Of a DNA stretch of 24,639 bases, positions 14,550 through 22,638 are shown piece by piece. The translations under genes and the position numbers were made by a program. Origin of the DNA: JABFRJ01 sp031365465. Its GTDB lineage: Bacteria > Pseudomonadota > Alphaproteobacteria > Rhizobiales > Hyphomicrobiaceae. Numbering within the stretch: the first letter of the stretch is position 1; each line of letters begins with the position of its first letter. Location: the NCBI GenBank assembly GCA_031365465.1, contig JANLYD010000280.1, positions 1-24,639 of the forward strand, read 5' to 3'. The notes under the pieces were generated by a model that saw nothing but the letters and a program-made list of their open reading frames with translations, was not told the DNA's origin and did not search any database.

Positions 14550-17045
14550 TCAGTTCTGGCGGCTGAATACGTCCCGGCGCCAGTCCGAAGTGCCTGCCGC
14601 CGCCTTGATGGGTAACGGCGCGGTCCGGCCGGCGTCGGCGACCGCAGCCGAAGCGGGCAGCAGGCTACCCATCGGATGCGACTTGGCATGTGCCTTCAAC
14701 TCGTCGAGCAGCGCTGCCACCAGCGGAGCCGTCGCCTGCGCTGCGTGCATTTTGCGCGCCCAGGTGTCCTGTACCGAGCCTGTGCCGACCATCACTACGT
14801 AAGAATAGGCGGCGCCATTGGCAAACTGCAGCCCACCGGCCGTCCAGGTGTCGACCGTCGCGTCGGGGTCGTTGGTGACGGAGGTGCCGGTTTTGGCGAA
14901 GTGCAGGCGCAGATCCGCCCGCCCGTCGGCACACCATGGCGCGAGCGCTTTCAAGGTGCCCATCGGTTGCCCCCCGTGCCGGTAGCAGAGCGGCGCCGAA
15001 AGCAGCGTCTTGAGCATCGCATGACTGTCGGAGCGGATCACCGACGTCGGCGTGATGGGGGCATCGCCATTGAGGGCTGCTTCCTGTGCGCCAGGACTGA
15101 TGTAGTCGAACGCGCGCACCAGGCTCGGCGCCTTGACCGGCGTATTGCCGCGCTCGAGCAGAGCTCCAAGCACGACGCCAGCCATGTGATGAACGCGGCG
15201 GGGTGAGCCGGCGATCAGTCCGCGGACGGCTGCAGTCGAGGGTGGCGTCGCGCCGCCATCGGGATCGTCGGGTGGCATGTTGAAACCGAACCCGTCGATC
15301 AGTTTGCGCACCCGGTCCTGGCCCAACTGGGCCGTCCGCCATTCCAGCGGCCGGTTGAGGGAACAGGCGAAGGCAACCAGCGCACGCCTGCCGAGCGGAT
15401 TGGCGCTTGTGCCCTTCTCGCACGTTTCGATCGACGCCTGCGTCGCCTGTGTATCCTGGTAGAGCGTACCCGGCTGATCGCGATGCTCGTTGGCGATGCC
15501 GATCGCTGCCAGCATCTTGCCGGTCGATGCTATTTGGCGGGCTTCGCGCGTTCGCTCGTAAAGCCCGGTGGACCCATCGCGGGCGGCGGGTGATCCGAAG
15601 TAGGCAGCGCTTTCTCCGGCCTCGAAATAGCGGACGATCTCGCCTTGCAAAGTCGCCGCCACCACGACGACATGCGGCAGCTTGCGATCTGCGGCCACTT
15701 TGCTCGGATCCAAAGTGAAGCCTGGATTGATGCGAGCCTGTTCACGCGCATTCATCGCGACCAGTTCGGTTTTGACGCGCTCGTGAAACGCCAGGTTCTC
15801 AGCCGCATCGAGTGTCGTGGTGATGCCGCGCACGCTGTCGCGCCAGCCGAACCCATAAGCCTGCTTCATTTCCTCGCGCAACCCGAACCGCGCCGCCGGT
15901 AGCAGCGCATTGGCGCGAATGATCGGGTTGACGACGGCGCGCTGAGCGAGCCCCGGCGCGTACGTCTCGAGCGCCTGCTGCAGGCGCGGTTTCACTTTCG
16001 GATCGGGGGGACCACCGGCCATCTGCACGAGTTCGAAAAGCACCTTGCTCTGTTCCGCCGGATCCTTGATCAGCCGCTCCGCGCAATTGCGCGCCCGCAC
16101 CTCGGTGATGTAGCGCCAGCGGTCCATGCGAACGACATTCAACTGATCGGTGCCCGGCAAAAGAATGATCGGCTTGTTGACGGCTGAGGCCAACACGAAT
16201 TGTTCGGCGGTCGACAACTCACTCGCTTCCTTGCCGAACACGATGCGGCTGGTTACCTCGACGCCATGCAGCGGCTGCCCACCGGTGCGCTGGGCCAGCC
16301 AGATGTGGTTGGCCGCCCACTGCTTCAACGGCGTGTTGTCACCGCCTTGGGTCAGCTCGTGATAGATCACCGGCGCCAGCCACCACTCGCGCAGCTTGCG
16401 CTTGAGTTTCGCTGCCGAGCCCTCGCTGGACGACGGTGGCGTATTGAACACGACGCGAGCGAACTGCATCGGCAGTGTCGAGCCGCCTACGCCCAGCACC
16501 GGACGCCGCGTCTGCAAGGTCCGCACGACGGACGTGTACGGTATCTTCAGCACGCCATAGAGGTCGATGCCGTATGGGTTGAGCCAACCGCCGAGATAGC
16601 GGTCCTCGTGATAGGTGAGGCATTGCCAATAGTTCTCGGGAACCTCACGCACGGGGATGGATTTGTGATCGGGGTTGGCGACGTAATCGCCCATCTCGAT
16701 GGCGGTCTCGGTATAGTTCACGTCGCGCCGGCTATCGAGGCGCGGATCGAACGTGCCGACGAACGCGCCGGTCGTGTCGTACACTGCAGTCGCCAGCCAG
16801 CGTTCGCTCGCGTAATGCAACTGCCGGCCGGTGGTCTGATGGCCGATGATGCCTCGCAACGGCGCCATCACATAGACCAGCAGCAACGCGAACACGACGT
16901 AGGCGACGCCGAACGTCACCACATGGCGCAGCGGTCCGAGCCTGGGATTGAAGATCACCCCGCCTGCCAGCGTGCGCACGAGCGCCAGCGGGAGCGCAAG
17001 CAGCAGCTCAAATCCGCGTGTCAACCATCGCAAGAGATAGATCAT
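14550..17045 (-). CDS. class A penicillin-binding protein, PBP1C-like transglycosylase/transpeptidase
   Basis: An 831-aa bifunctional peptidoglycan synthase. Hydrophobic segments at about 12-30 and 42-62 anchor it in the inner membrane. The GT51 transglycosylase domain spans about 90-320, with catalytic Glu147 in YHEDRYL and the second motif GGSTLPMQFARVV, where most class A enzymes have GGST(I/L)TQQ or TMQ. The transpeptidase domain is at about 450-780, with the serine motif S507-TGK, S562-L-N564 and K718-TGT. All three penicillin-binding motifs are intact. The Pro replacing Thr in the GT51 motif and the extended spacing between EDR and GID (GGWLNPY) are odd. It is nearest to PBP1C but lacks a clear BiPBP C-terminal domain. 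The gene stands alone on the minus strand, divergent from the MOSC gene. Confidence 0.85.
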   Translation of the reverse strand: MIYLLRWLTRGFELLLALPLALVRTLAGGVIFNPRLGPLRHVVTFGVAYVVFALLLVYVMAPLRGIIGHQTTGRQLHYASERWLATAVYDTTGAFVGTFDPRLDSRRDVNYTETAIEMGDYVANPDHKSIPVREVPENYWQCLTYHEDRYLGGWLNPYGIDLYGVLKIPYTSVVRTLQTRRPVLGVGGSTLPMQFARVVFNTPPSSSEGSAAKLKRKLREWWLAPVIYHELTQGGDNTPLKQWAANHIWLAQRTGGQPLHGVEVTSRIVFGKEASELSTAEQFVLASAVNKPIILLPGTDQLNVVRMDRWRYITEVRARNCAERLIKDPAEQSKVLFELVQMAGGPPDPKVKPRLQQALETYAPGLAQRAVVNPIIRANALLPAARFGLREEMKQAYGFGWRDSVRGITTTLDAAENLAFHERVKTELVAMNAREQARINPGFTLDPSKVAADRKLPHVVVVAATLQGEIVRYFEAGESAAYFGSPAARDGSTGLYERTREARQIASTGKMLAAIGIANEHRDQPGTLYQDTQATQASIETCEKGTSANPLGRRALVAFACSLNRPLEWRTAQLGQDRVRKLIDGFGFNMPPDDPDGGATPPSTAAVRGLIAGSPRRVHHMAGVVLGALLERGNTPVKAPSLVRAFDYISPGAQEAALNGDAPITPTSVIRSDSHAMLKTLLSAPLCYRHGGQPMGTLKALAPWCADGRADLRLHFAKTGTSVTNDPDATVDTWTAGGLQFANGAAYSYVVMVGTGSVQDTWARKMHAAQATAPLVAALLDELKAHAKSHPMGSLLPASAAVADAGRTAPLPIKAAAGTSDWRRDVFSRQN

Positions 17046-17358
17046 CGCTGTCCCGTTCCGTCACCGCCTGCTACGGTGCGCAGTCGACCGCGCGCAAAGC
17101 AGCTCTTTCGCCGAAGCACAGTAGGCTCCCAATAAGGTGGCCAAGCGCCTCAACTGCGGCAACTCCGCGGTGATCTGGTGAACGGTGCCTACGAGGGTCT
17201 CTCGACGCCCTTTTCATGGGGACTGCTGATGGGACTGCGTGCCGGCAGTCAAAGCCATGTTTCGACCACTGTTCTTTGACTTACAACCCAACTTCCAGCA
17301 AACCACGCACTGCACGGTGACAGGTCGTGCTTTTCGACGTGTGGATGGGGATCTTCTG
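17046..17358. other. divergent intergenic region, no gene recognised
   Basis: 313 bases between divergent PBP and MOSC genes, expected to hold both promoters. TTGACT at 17276-17281 could be a -35 element for the MOSC gene, but no good -10 follows at the usual spacing. The in-frame extension of the MOSC gene to 17239 is not supported by homology. Confidence 0.5.
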
Positions 17359-17850
17359 ATGACTGGACGGCTGATCGGGATTGCCCGGCGCGCCAAGAAG
17401 CGCGCGCCGATGGAGACGCTTGCGCGGGCGCATATTTCCACGGCTGCCGGTCTGGTCGGGGATTCACGCGGTGCGAAGTTCATGTCCCGGCAGATCACCG
17501 TCATGGCTCGTGAGGACTGGGAGGCAGCGTTGCTCGCCCTTGCGTCCGACACCGATCTGCCGCCGCTCCCTTGGACGACACGCCGTGCAAACCTTTACAT
17601 CGAGGGCGTGCGGCTGCCGCGCGCCAAAGGCGCCATCATTCGCATCGGCAACGTTCTGCTCGAAGTGACTGGCCAAACCAACCCATGCCATCGCATGGAG
17701 GAGCTGCACCCGGGGCTGCTGTCGGCGCTGCATCCTGAGTGGCGCGGCGGCGTGACGTGCCGGGTGCGGGAAGGCGCGGACATTCAAATCGGCGATCGCA
17801 TCGAGATCGTGCATGCGCCCAAGGAGCACGTCATCCGATTGCCGGCTTGA
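17359..17850 (+). CDS. MOSC domain-containing protein
   Basis: A 163-aa single-domain MOSC protein (the C-terminal domain type of molybdenum cofactor sulfurases), which in YiiM and mARC relatives handles molybdopterin or sulfur chemistry. It contains an early HISTAAGLVGDSRG segment, RQITVMAREDW, and the conserved cysteine C110 in GQTNPCHRMEEL. The ATG at 17359 was chosen because GGGGAT lies about 10 bases upstream and the longer frame to 17239 adds 40 residues unlike the family. It lies alone between a penicillin-binding protein and an extensin-like gene on the same strand. No molybdoenzyme is adjacent and the substrate is unknown. Confidence 0.88.
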   Translation: MTGRLIGIARRAKKRAPMETLARAHISTAAGLVGDSRGAKFMSRQITVMAREDWEAALLALASDTDLPPLPWTTRRANLYIEGVRLPRAKGAIIRIGNVLLEVTGQTNPCHRMEELHPGLLSALHPEWRGGVTCRVREGADIQIGDRIEIVHAPKEHVIRLPA

Positions 17851-17946
17851 TGGCGCTGTGCCAGGAAATTTCCGAACTCAGACATTCTGTCTGAACTCGT
17901 ACAGTCGTCTTCGCGTTTAACGTTCGGAACATCCGGAGGAACGTGA

Positions 17947-19257
17947 ATGCGAGCGGCGGTGACCACGATCAGGCTCGATGTGTGGGCAGTGTTGACGATC
18001 GTGCATTCCGCCCTGGCTGTGACTGTCGTTGCGGCAGCTCTCATGCCGGCAACTGCCGGTGCAACGGCCGCTCAATTCGCACCCAGTCTGCGTATTCCCG
18101 ACAGGGAGATTGTCGAGACCGGCGGGGTCTTCGAGGTTGCGCGGAAGTCCCGCCGCAATCGAAGTGAGGAAACCCAGGACGAGGAGGCCGGCGCCCCGAA
18201 ATCGCCCGGCAAAGCGCCCCCGCCTGCCGCCAGCCCGTCGGCGACCGAAGCGCCGGCTGCGGATAAGTCGCCATCCAAGGCGGCTCAACCCGAGCCGCTT
18301 GCCCCACCCCCACCCCCCCCCCCGCCGCCGGTCGTGTGGAGTCAGACCGAGATCATCGATGCTTTGCGTGATTGCATCGGCATTCTCGGGCCGATCACTG
18401 CGACGGTCGAGATATTGCCGCCTATCCGGGATGGCCAATGCGGCACCCCCGCACCGGTGCGCCTGAGCAGGATCGGCACGTCGCCCGGTGTCGAGATCGT
18501 ACCGCCCGTCATCATCAATTGCCGGGTCGCGGCCAAACTCGATGTTTGGATACGGAATACACTGCAGCCGCAGGCGATGGCGGAGTTCGGCCATCCCATC
18601 ACCCGGCTGAACACGCTGTCGTCCTACGACTGCCGCAACCGGATTGGGTCTTCGCTGACCCGGGTCAGCGAACACGCCTTCGCTAACGCCATCGATGTCG
18701 CCGCCGTAACCACGGACGATGGCCACAAGGTCGACGTGCTCGCGCATTGGGGCACCACGGCGCGCGATCTCAGAGCGGCCGTTACGCCGCAAGTGCCCGT
18801 CGACGCGGCTGTCGAGGCGCACGTGCCGCCAACTGAGGTGTCGGCAGTGCCGGCGAAAAAGCGTGCCGGCAAGCGGAAGGGAGCGTCGGCTGCCGTCATC
18901 GAGCCGATTGCGGAGACGAATTCCGCCGTCAAGTCGTCGGCGAGCGCAAAGAAAGGTGCTGAAAGCGGCGCTGCAACCAATGCTGCGAGTTCCAGTAGCA
19001 AGAAAGGCAAGCTTTCGCCGGAGTTGCCTGTCGCGCCGCCGGGGTCGCCTGTCGCGCCGCGGGGGTCCGCAGGCCGGGCATTGAACGCTTCGAATTCAGC
19101 CCCTTCGCTGACGGCTGAAGCCCGCTTCCTGCGGAATATTCACAAGGGCGCCTGTGGCGTTTTCGGCACGGCATTGTCGCCCGAGGCCAACGAGGCCCAT
19201 CGCAACCACCTGCATCTCGATCTCGCCGCACGCCGCCACAGCGCTTTCTGCGAGTAG
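17947..19257 (+). CDS. extensin-like family protein, secreted
   Basis: A 436-aa exported protein of the extensin-like C-terminal family, a fold related to D-Ala-D-Ala carboxypeptidases and probably acting on peptidoglycan. Residues about 15-43 form a signal peptide or anchor ending in ATAGATAAQ. A long charged, Pro-rich linker leads to nine prolines at 120-128. The catalytic domain begins near residue 129; key motifs are SEHAFANAIDVAAV with the metal-type His and Asp, CGVFGT, and the HRNHLHLD near the end. The domain is interrupted between W268 (HWGTTARDL) and L388 (EARFLRNIHKGAC), which normally adjoin, by about 110 Ala/Lys/Ser-rich residues. An 11-base C run lies in the proline codons. The upstream ORF start is ATG after GAGGAACG. 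Confidence 0.86.
   Translation: MRAAVTTIRLDVWAVLTIVHSALAVTVVAAALMPATAGATAAQFAPSLRIPDREIVETGGVFEVARKSRRNRSEETQDEEAGAPKSPGKAPPPAASPSATEAPAADKSPSKAAQPEPLAPPPPPPPPPVVWSQTEIIDALRDCIGILGPITATVEILPPIRDGQCGTPAPVRLSRIGTSPGVEIVPPVIINCRVAAKLDVWIRNTLQPQAMAEFGHPITRLNTLSSYDCRNRIGSSLTRVSEHAFANAIDVAAVTTDDGHKVDVLAHWGTTARDLRAAVTPQVPVDAAVEAHVPPTEVSAVPAKKRAGKRKGASAAVIEPIAETNSAVKSSASAKKGAESGAATNAASSSSKKGKLSPELPVAPPGSPVAPRGSAGRALNASNSAPSLTAEARFLRNIHKGACGVFGTALSPEANEAHRNHLHLDLAARRHSAFCE
18313..18323 (+). repeat. 11-base homopolymeric C tract in the extensin-like gene
   Basis: An uninterrupted run of 11 C bases encodes part of the nine-proline stretch, and is preceded by CCCCACCCCCA. Loss or gain of one C would shift frame before the catalytic domain, so the run could cause slippage or a sequencing error. 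The reading frame is intact here. Confidence 0.9.
19026..19067 (+). repeat. tandem duplication of a 21-bp unit in the extensin-domain insertion
   Basis: Two copies of a 21-base unit beginning GCCTGTCGCG, with one mismatch, encode the near repeat PVAPPGS-PVAPRGS within the low-complexity insertion, and could be a recent duplication. Confidence 0.7.
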
Positions 19258-19279
19258 TCGCGCCCGCTGCCGGCGCTTT

Positions 19280-20260
19280 TCAGTAGAACAGGCTCGAGAC
19301 GCTTTCTTCCCGTGCGGTGCGCGCGATAGCTTCGGCGAGCAACGGGGCGATGGACAGGATACGGATGTTGCCTGCCGCCTTCACCGGCTCGGTTGGCTGG
19401 ATGCTGTCGGTGATGACGAGCTGCTTGAGCTTTGAATTGGTGATCTTGTTGACCGCTCCACCCGAAAGCACGCCGTGGGTGATGTAGGCATAGACATCCG
19501 ACGCACCGGCTGCGAGCAGTGCGTTGGCGGCGTTCACCAGCGTGCCGCCGGAATCGACGATATCGTCGATCAGGATGCAGCGCATTCCATCGACGTCGCC
19601 GATCACGTTCATCACCTGGCTTTCGCCGGCGCGCTCGCGGCGCTTGTCGCAGATGGCAATCGGACAGCCGATGCGTTTGGCGAGCGCACGTGCGCGCACC
19701 ACACCGCCGACGTCCGGCGACACGACCACGACTTTGGCGGTGTCGAACCGCTCCTGCAGGTCGCGTGCGAAGGTGGGCGCGGCATAGAGGTTGTCAGTGG
19801 GGATGTCGAAGAACCCCTGGATCTGGCCGGCGTGGAGATCCAGCGTCATGACCCGGTCAAAGCCGGCGCGCTCGATCATGTTGGCCACCAGTTTCGCCGA
19901 AATCGGCGTGCGGGGTCCGGGGCGGCGGTCCTGGCGGGCGTAGCCGAAGTACGGCATGACCGCCGTGATGCGCTTTGCCGACGACCGCTTCAGCGCATCC
20001 GCCAGGATCAGCATCTCCATGAGATTGTCGTTGGCGGGTGCCGACGTCGATTGGACAACGAATACTTCCTGCCCGCGCACGTTCTCGTGGATCTCGACGA
20101 ACACTTCCATGTCGGCGAAGCGCTTGACCGAGCTGCGGGTCAGCGGGTGTTTCAATTCGGCCGAAATCGCATCCGTCAGAGGCCGGTTGGAGTTACCGGC
20201 GACGATTTGAATGCGCTTCGCTCCCCTGCCGCCGTCGTTCGAATTGGAATCGAAAGGCAT
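19280..20260 (-). CDS. prs: ribose-phosphate pyrophosphokinase (PRPP synthetase)
   Basis: A 326-aa class I PRPP synthetase that makes 5-phosphoribosyl 1-pyrophosphate from ribose 5-phosphate and ATP for purine, pyrimidine, histidine, tryptophan and NAD synthesis. Family motifs present: RFADMEVFVEI, PYFGYARQDRR, LDLHAGQIQGFFDIP, SPDVGG, the flexible-loop residues in CDKRRERAGE and the PRPP-binding loop CILIDDIVDSGGT. The length is typical with a short 14-residue N-terminal extension. The start is the ATG at 20260. It follows a lipoprotein gene on the same strand by 154 bases, with a GC-rich hairpin in between. Confidence 0.97.
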   Translation of the reverse strand: MPFDSNSNDGGRGAKRIQIVAGNSNRPLTDAISAELKHPLTRSSVKRFADMEVFVEIHENVRGQEVFVVQSTSAPANDNLMEMLILADALKRSSAKRITAVMPYFGYARQDRRPGPRTPISAKLVANMIERAGFDRVMTLDLHAGQIQGFFDIPTDNLYAAPTFARDLQERFDTAKVVVVSPDVGGVVRARALAKRIGCPIAICDKRRERAGESQVMNVIGDVDGMRCILIDDIVDSGGTLVNAANALLAAGASDVYAYITHGVLSGGAVNKITNSKLKQLVITDSIQPTEPVKAAGNIRILSIAPLLAEAIARTAREESVSSLFY

Positions 20261-20306
20261 GGCTTTTCTCCGTGCAGGTTCGCCGAGAACGCCAGTCCCA
20301 TAGCAA

Positions 20307-20339
20307 TCGGGCCCGGGCGTGTAAACGCTCCGGGCCCGG
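20307..20339 (-). terminator. GC-rich hairpin upstream of prs (possible terminator or leader element)
   Basis: CGGGCCCGG and CCGGGCCCG pair over nine bases, continuing with GCGT and ACGC around a GTAA tetraloop with one bulged T. It lies 48 bases before the prs start and 75 bases after the lipoprotein stop. No T tract follows on the minus strand, so it is either a weak terminator for the lipoprotein gene or a prs leader structure. Confidence 0.45.
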
Positions 20340-20414
20340 ATTTGTGAAGGAAATGTGACGATCGCGGCGGGAAAACAGCATTGCCGTGCTTAACGCTCAG
20401 ATAACTTCAGCATT

Positions 20415-21440
20415 TCAGTTGGACGCAGTGGTTTTCGGCAACAACTTCAGGATGCCTTGGGCCGCAGCGGATGCGGCCGCGTCGGCAGTGCGTCCCCACG
20501 TGTTGTCCAAGCTGCCCGCGACGATCTCGTTCTTCTGCGTCACTGTGCCCAGGCGTTTGCCTTGAGGGTCTTTGACGTTCCAGTCGATCTGGATCGGCTG
20601 CTTGCCATCCGTCGCCGTGCCCATCTTGACGACGCCTTCGACGCGATAGGGTTGTCCGCCCTGACTTGCCGTGCCGACGCCGCTCTTGGTCAACTCGGCT
20701 TGCAGGGCGGCGGCCAGCGCATTGTTCCCATCACCCGAAGCGCCCGTCAGCGACGGTATGACGGCAGCGACTGGCCCAGACGGCGCAGCGGTCGGCGCTG
20801 CGGCTGCCATCCGTTGTGCCGGCGGCGGGGTCGCCGACTGCAGCGAGCCGACCGACGTCGCGTTCGACGCTGCCGGTGCGACGGCTGCAACGCCTCCTGC
20901 TGTGGGCGCGGCAGCCATGGCCGGCGCTACGGGTGCCTGCTGTGCGAGCCACGATGCCAGCGATCCCGCCGATTTCTGCGCTATCGCTTGCGTGATCTGG
21001 GGCGACACGCCGGACCAGGCATCGGCGCCGCCGCCCATCACGGCTTCTTCGCCCGTGATGCGGTTGACACGCTTGCCCGCTGGATCCGTCACGTCCCAGA
21101 TGTAGGACACCTTGGTTGCGGCTTTGTCTTTGGCAGCTACCACATAGCCGCGCACCGCGTAGTCGGCCTTGTCCTGCGCCGACACGACCTGCACATTCTT
21201 CTGGCCGATGGCGGCGCTAAAATCCTGTGCCAGTTGTTTGGAGACGCCGTCAGGAGCACCGATGACCGGCGCCACGCTGATCCGCGTCGTCGCCGGCTTG
21301 GCGGAGGCGGGTTGTGCAATCTGAGTTTCCGGCTGCACCGACGCCGTACCCAGAATTCCCGAGCTCGATTCGCACCCGGCGAGTCCGATCGAGGCGATGA
21401 ACAGTGCGGCCAGCGTGATCGGAGCCAGTGCCCGACGCAC
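20415..21440 (-). CDS. putative lipoprotein with two tandem related domains
   Basis: A 341-aa protein from a GTG at 21440. Residues 1-23 form a signal peptide with a lipobox L-A-G-C23, so it is predicted to be lipid-anchored. No named family is recognised. Two segments of about 110 residues resemble each other. Repeat A is about 56-166 (DYAVRGYV, YIWDVTDPAGKRVNRITG, then WSGVSPQITQAIAQ). Repeat B is about 227-335 (PYRVEGVV, IDWNVKDPQGKRLGTVTQ, then WGRTADAAASAAAQGI). An Ala/Pro-rich linker of about 60 residues separates them. The reading frame is open further upstream to 21671, but that extension has no family or signal-peptide merit. It sits between pgeF and prs on the same strand. Confidence 0.75.
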   Translation of the reverse strand: MRRALAPITLAALFIASIGLAGCESSSGILGTASVQPETQIAQPASAKPATTRISVAPVIGAPDGVSKQLAQDFSAAIGQKNVQVVSAQDKADYAVRGYVVAAKDKAATKVSYIWDVTDPAGKRVNRITGEEAVMGGGADAWSGVSPQITQAIAQKSAGSLASWLAQQAPVAPAMAAAPTAGGVAAVAPAASNATSVGSLQSATPPPAQRMAAAAPTAAPSGPVAAVIPSLTGASGDGNNALAAALQAELTKSGVGTASQGGQPYRVEGVVKMGTATDGKQPIQIDWNVKDPQGKRLGTVTQKNEIVAGSLDNTWGRTADAAASAAAQGILKLLPKTTASN

Positions 21441-21722
21441 ATTGGTTTTTTCGATTTCGAGGTTTTGGCAATTTCCGGTATTGCGGTTTGTCGTCAGCCG
21501 GTCCGCACCAGCACGAAAAATAGTCACGGCGAAGCCCCCACGTCCAGAACAGGACCTCCGGCAGCCGGCATACTGACATTGCGGCGTGGTTCTATAGACC
21601 GGTACACATGACGACTCATCTAGTCTTTCCGCGTCTTGCCGTAAAGCGTACAGCGCAGCGTTTGCCCTCAAAGGGGCTATTTTGCGACGCTTTTAAGCAG
21701 TGAATGTGTGGAAAAAGTGGTT

Positions 21723-22496
21723 TCATCGAAGCATGATCGCCGAGATTTGTCTGCCGTAGTCGGCTTCGTGAGCGTGGGTTGAGCGCCGATAGGAAAAGAA
21801 TCGCTTTGGCTGAGCGTACGTGCATTGCGCCGTGTCCTCGACCGTCCCGATCCCCAAGGCGCGCAGCCGTTTGCTGACAAAGCCGGGTAAGTCGAAACGC
21901 GCGCGGGCCTCGGCGGTTGGACGTCTGAAGTAGGCGGCGTAGGTTGCGTCGACTGCGGCGAATGCCGCTTCGAATTCCGGCCCCACTTCATAGGCGTCTG
22001 GCCCGATGCACGGCCCGACCACGGCGACGATGTCAGCCCGTTTGGCTCCTGCCTGCTCCATGACCTCGAGTGTCGACGCAAGGATGCCGCCGAGCGCGCC
22101 TTTCCACCCGGCATGGGCTGCGGCAATCACACCAGCCTTCCGATCGGCAAACAGCACAGGGGCGCAGTCGGCGGCCAACGCACCAAGGGCCAATCCCCGT
22201 GTGCGGGTGACGAGTGCGTCCGCTTTCGGCCGGTTGTCAGGCGTCCAGGGCGCGTCGATCAACAGCGCCGTCGCCGAATGGATCTGATGGCAGGTCACGA
22301 GCCGGTCTGACGTGGTTTCCAAATGTCGAGCCACCCGCGCCAGATTCTCCAGGACGTTGTCGCGCGCATCCGACGAGCCGATGCCGCAGTTCAAGCTGCC
22401 GTACAGCCCTGTCGAAACGCCGCCTTCGCGGGTCAAAAACCCATGCGCGATCGCCGGCTGTGCGGCCAGCGCCGCCGACAGTACTGGATTGAGCAT
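21723..22496 (-). CDS. pgeF: peptidoglycan editing factor / YfiH-type multicopper polyphenol oxidase (laccase-domain protein)
   Basis: A 257-aa YfiH/DUF152 protein, a purine nucleoside phosphorylase-related zinc or copper enzyme. In E. coli the homologue limits misincorporation of L-serine in the peptidoglycan stem, and it also has purine nucleoside phosphorylase activity. Metal-binding and active-site residues are visible in CHQIHS, ADCAPVLFAD and AHAGWKGALGGI. Other family segments are HGFLTREGGVSTGLY at the N-terminus and DTAQCTY...FFSYRR at the C-terminus. The ATG at 22496 was chosen because the extra upstream frame to 23048 runs through the divergent TIR gene and is not conserved. The lipoprotein gene follows 282 bases downstream. 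Confidence 0.93.
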   Translation of the reverse strand: MLNPVLSAALAAQPAIAHGFLTREGGVSTGLYGSLNCGIGSSDARDNVLENLARVARHLETTSDRLVTCHQIHSATALLIDAPWTPDNRPKADALVTRTRGLALGALAADCAPVLFADRKAGVIAAAHAGWKGALGGILASTLEVMEQAGAKRADIVAVVGPCIGPDAYEVGPEFEAAFAAVDATYAAYFRRPTAEARARFDLPGFVSKRLRALGIGTVEDTAQCTYAQPKRFFSYRRSTHAHEADYGRQISAIMLR

Positions 22497-22530
22497 GCGG
22501 CTTTCTCGAAAACAGGACGTGTGAAGTTTA

Positions 22531-22558
22531 TTGTGGAGGGCGCGGAGGCTGCTAATCT
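22531..22558 (+). promoter_or_regulatory. weak candidate promoter of the TIR gene
   Basis: TTGTGG, a 16-base spacer and TAATCT lie 81 bases before the TIR start codon, with the TAATCT inside a CTAAT-N4-ATTAG repeat (22552-22565). Each element matches its consensus only partly. Confidence 0.3.
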
Positions 22559-22574
22559 GCATTAGTCCCGTGCC

Positions 22575-22602
22575 CGTCGGCATCGTCAAGGCAATGCCGA
22601 CG
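22575..22602 (+). promoter_or_regulatory. perfect 9-bp inverted repeat in the TIR gene leader
   Basis: CGTCGGCAT, ten bases, and ATGCCGACG pair perfectly and end 36 bases before the start codon at 22639, just ahead of the AGAAGGA ribosome site. It can form a stable mRNA hairpin or be a dimeric protein-binding site. Confidence 0.6.
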
Positions 22603-22638
22603 CTGGAGCGGCCGGACATGATGCAGAAGGAATTTTGC

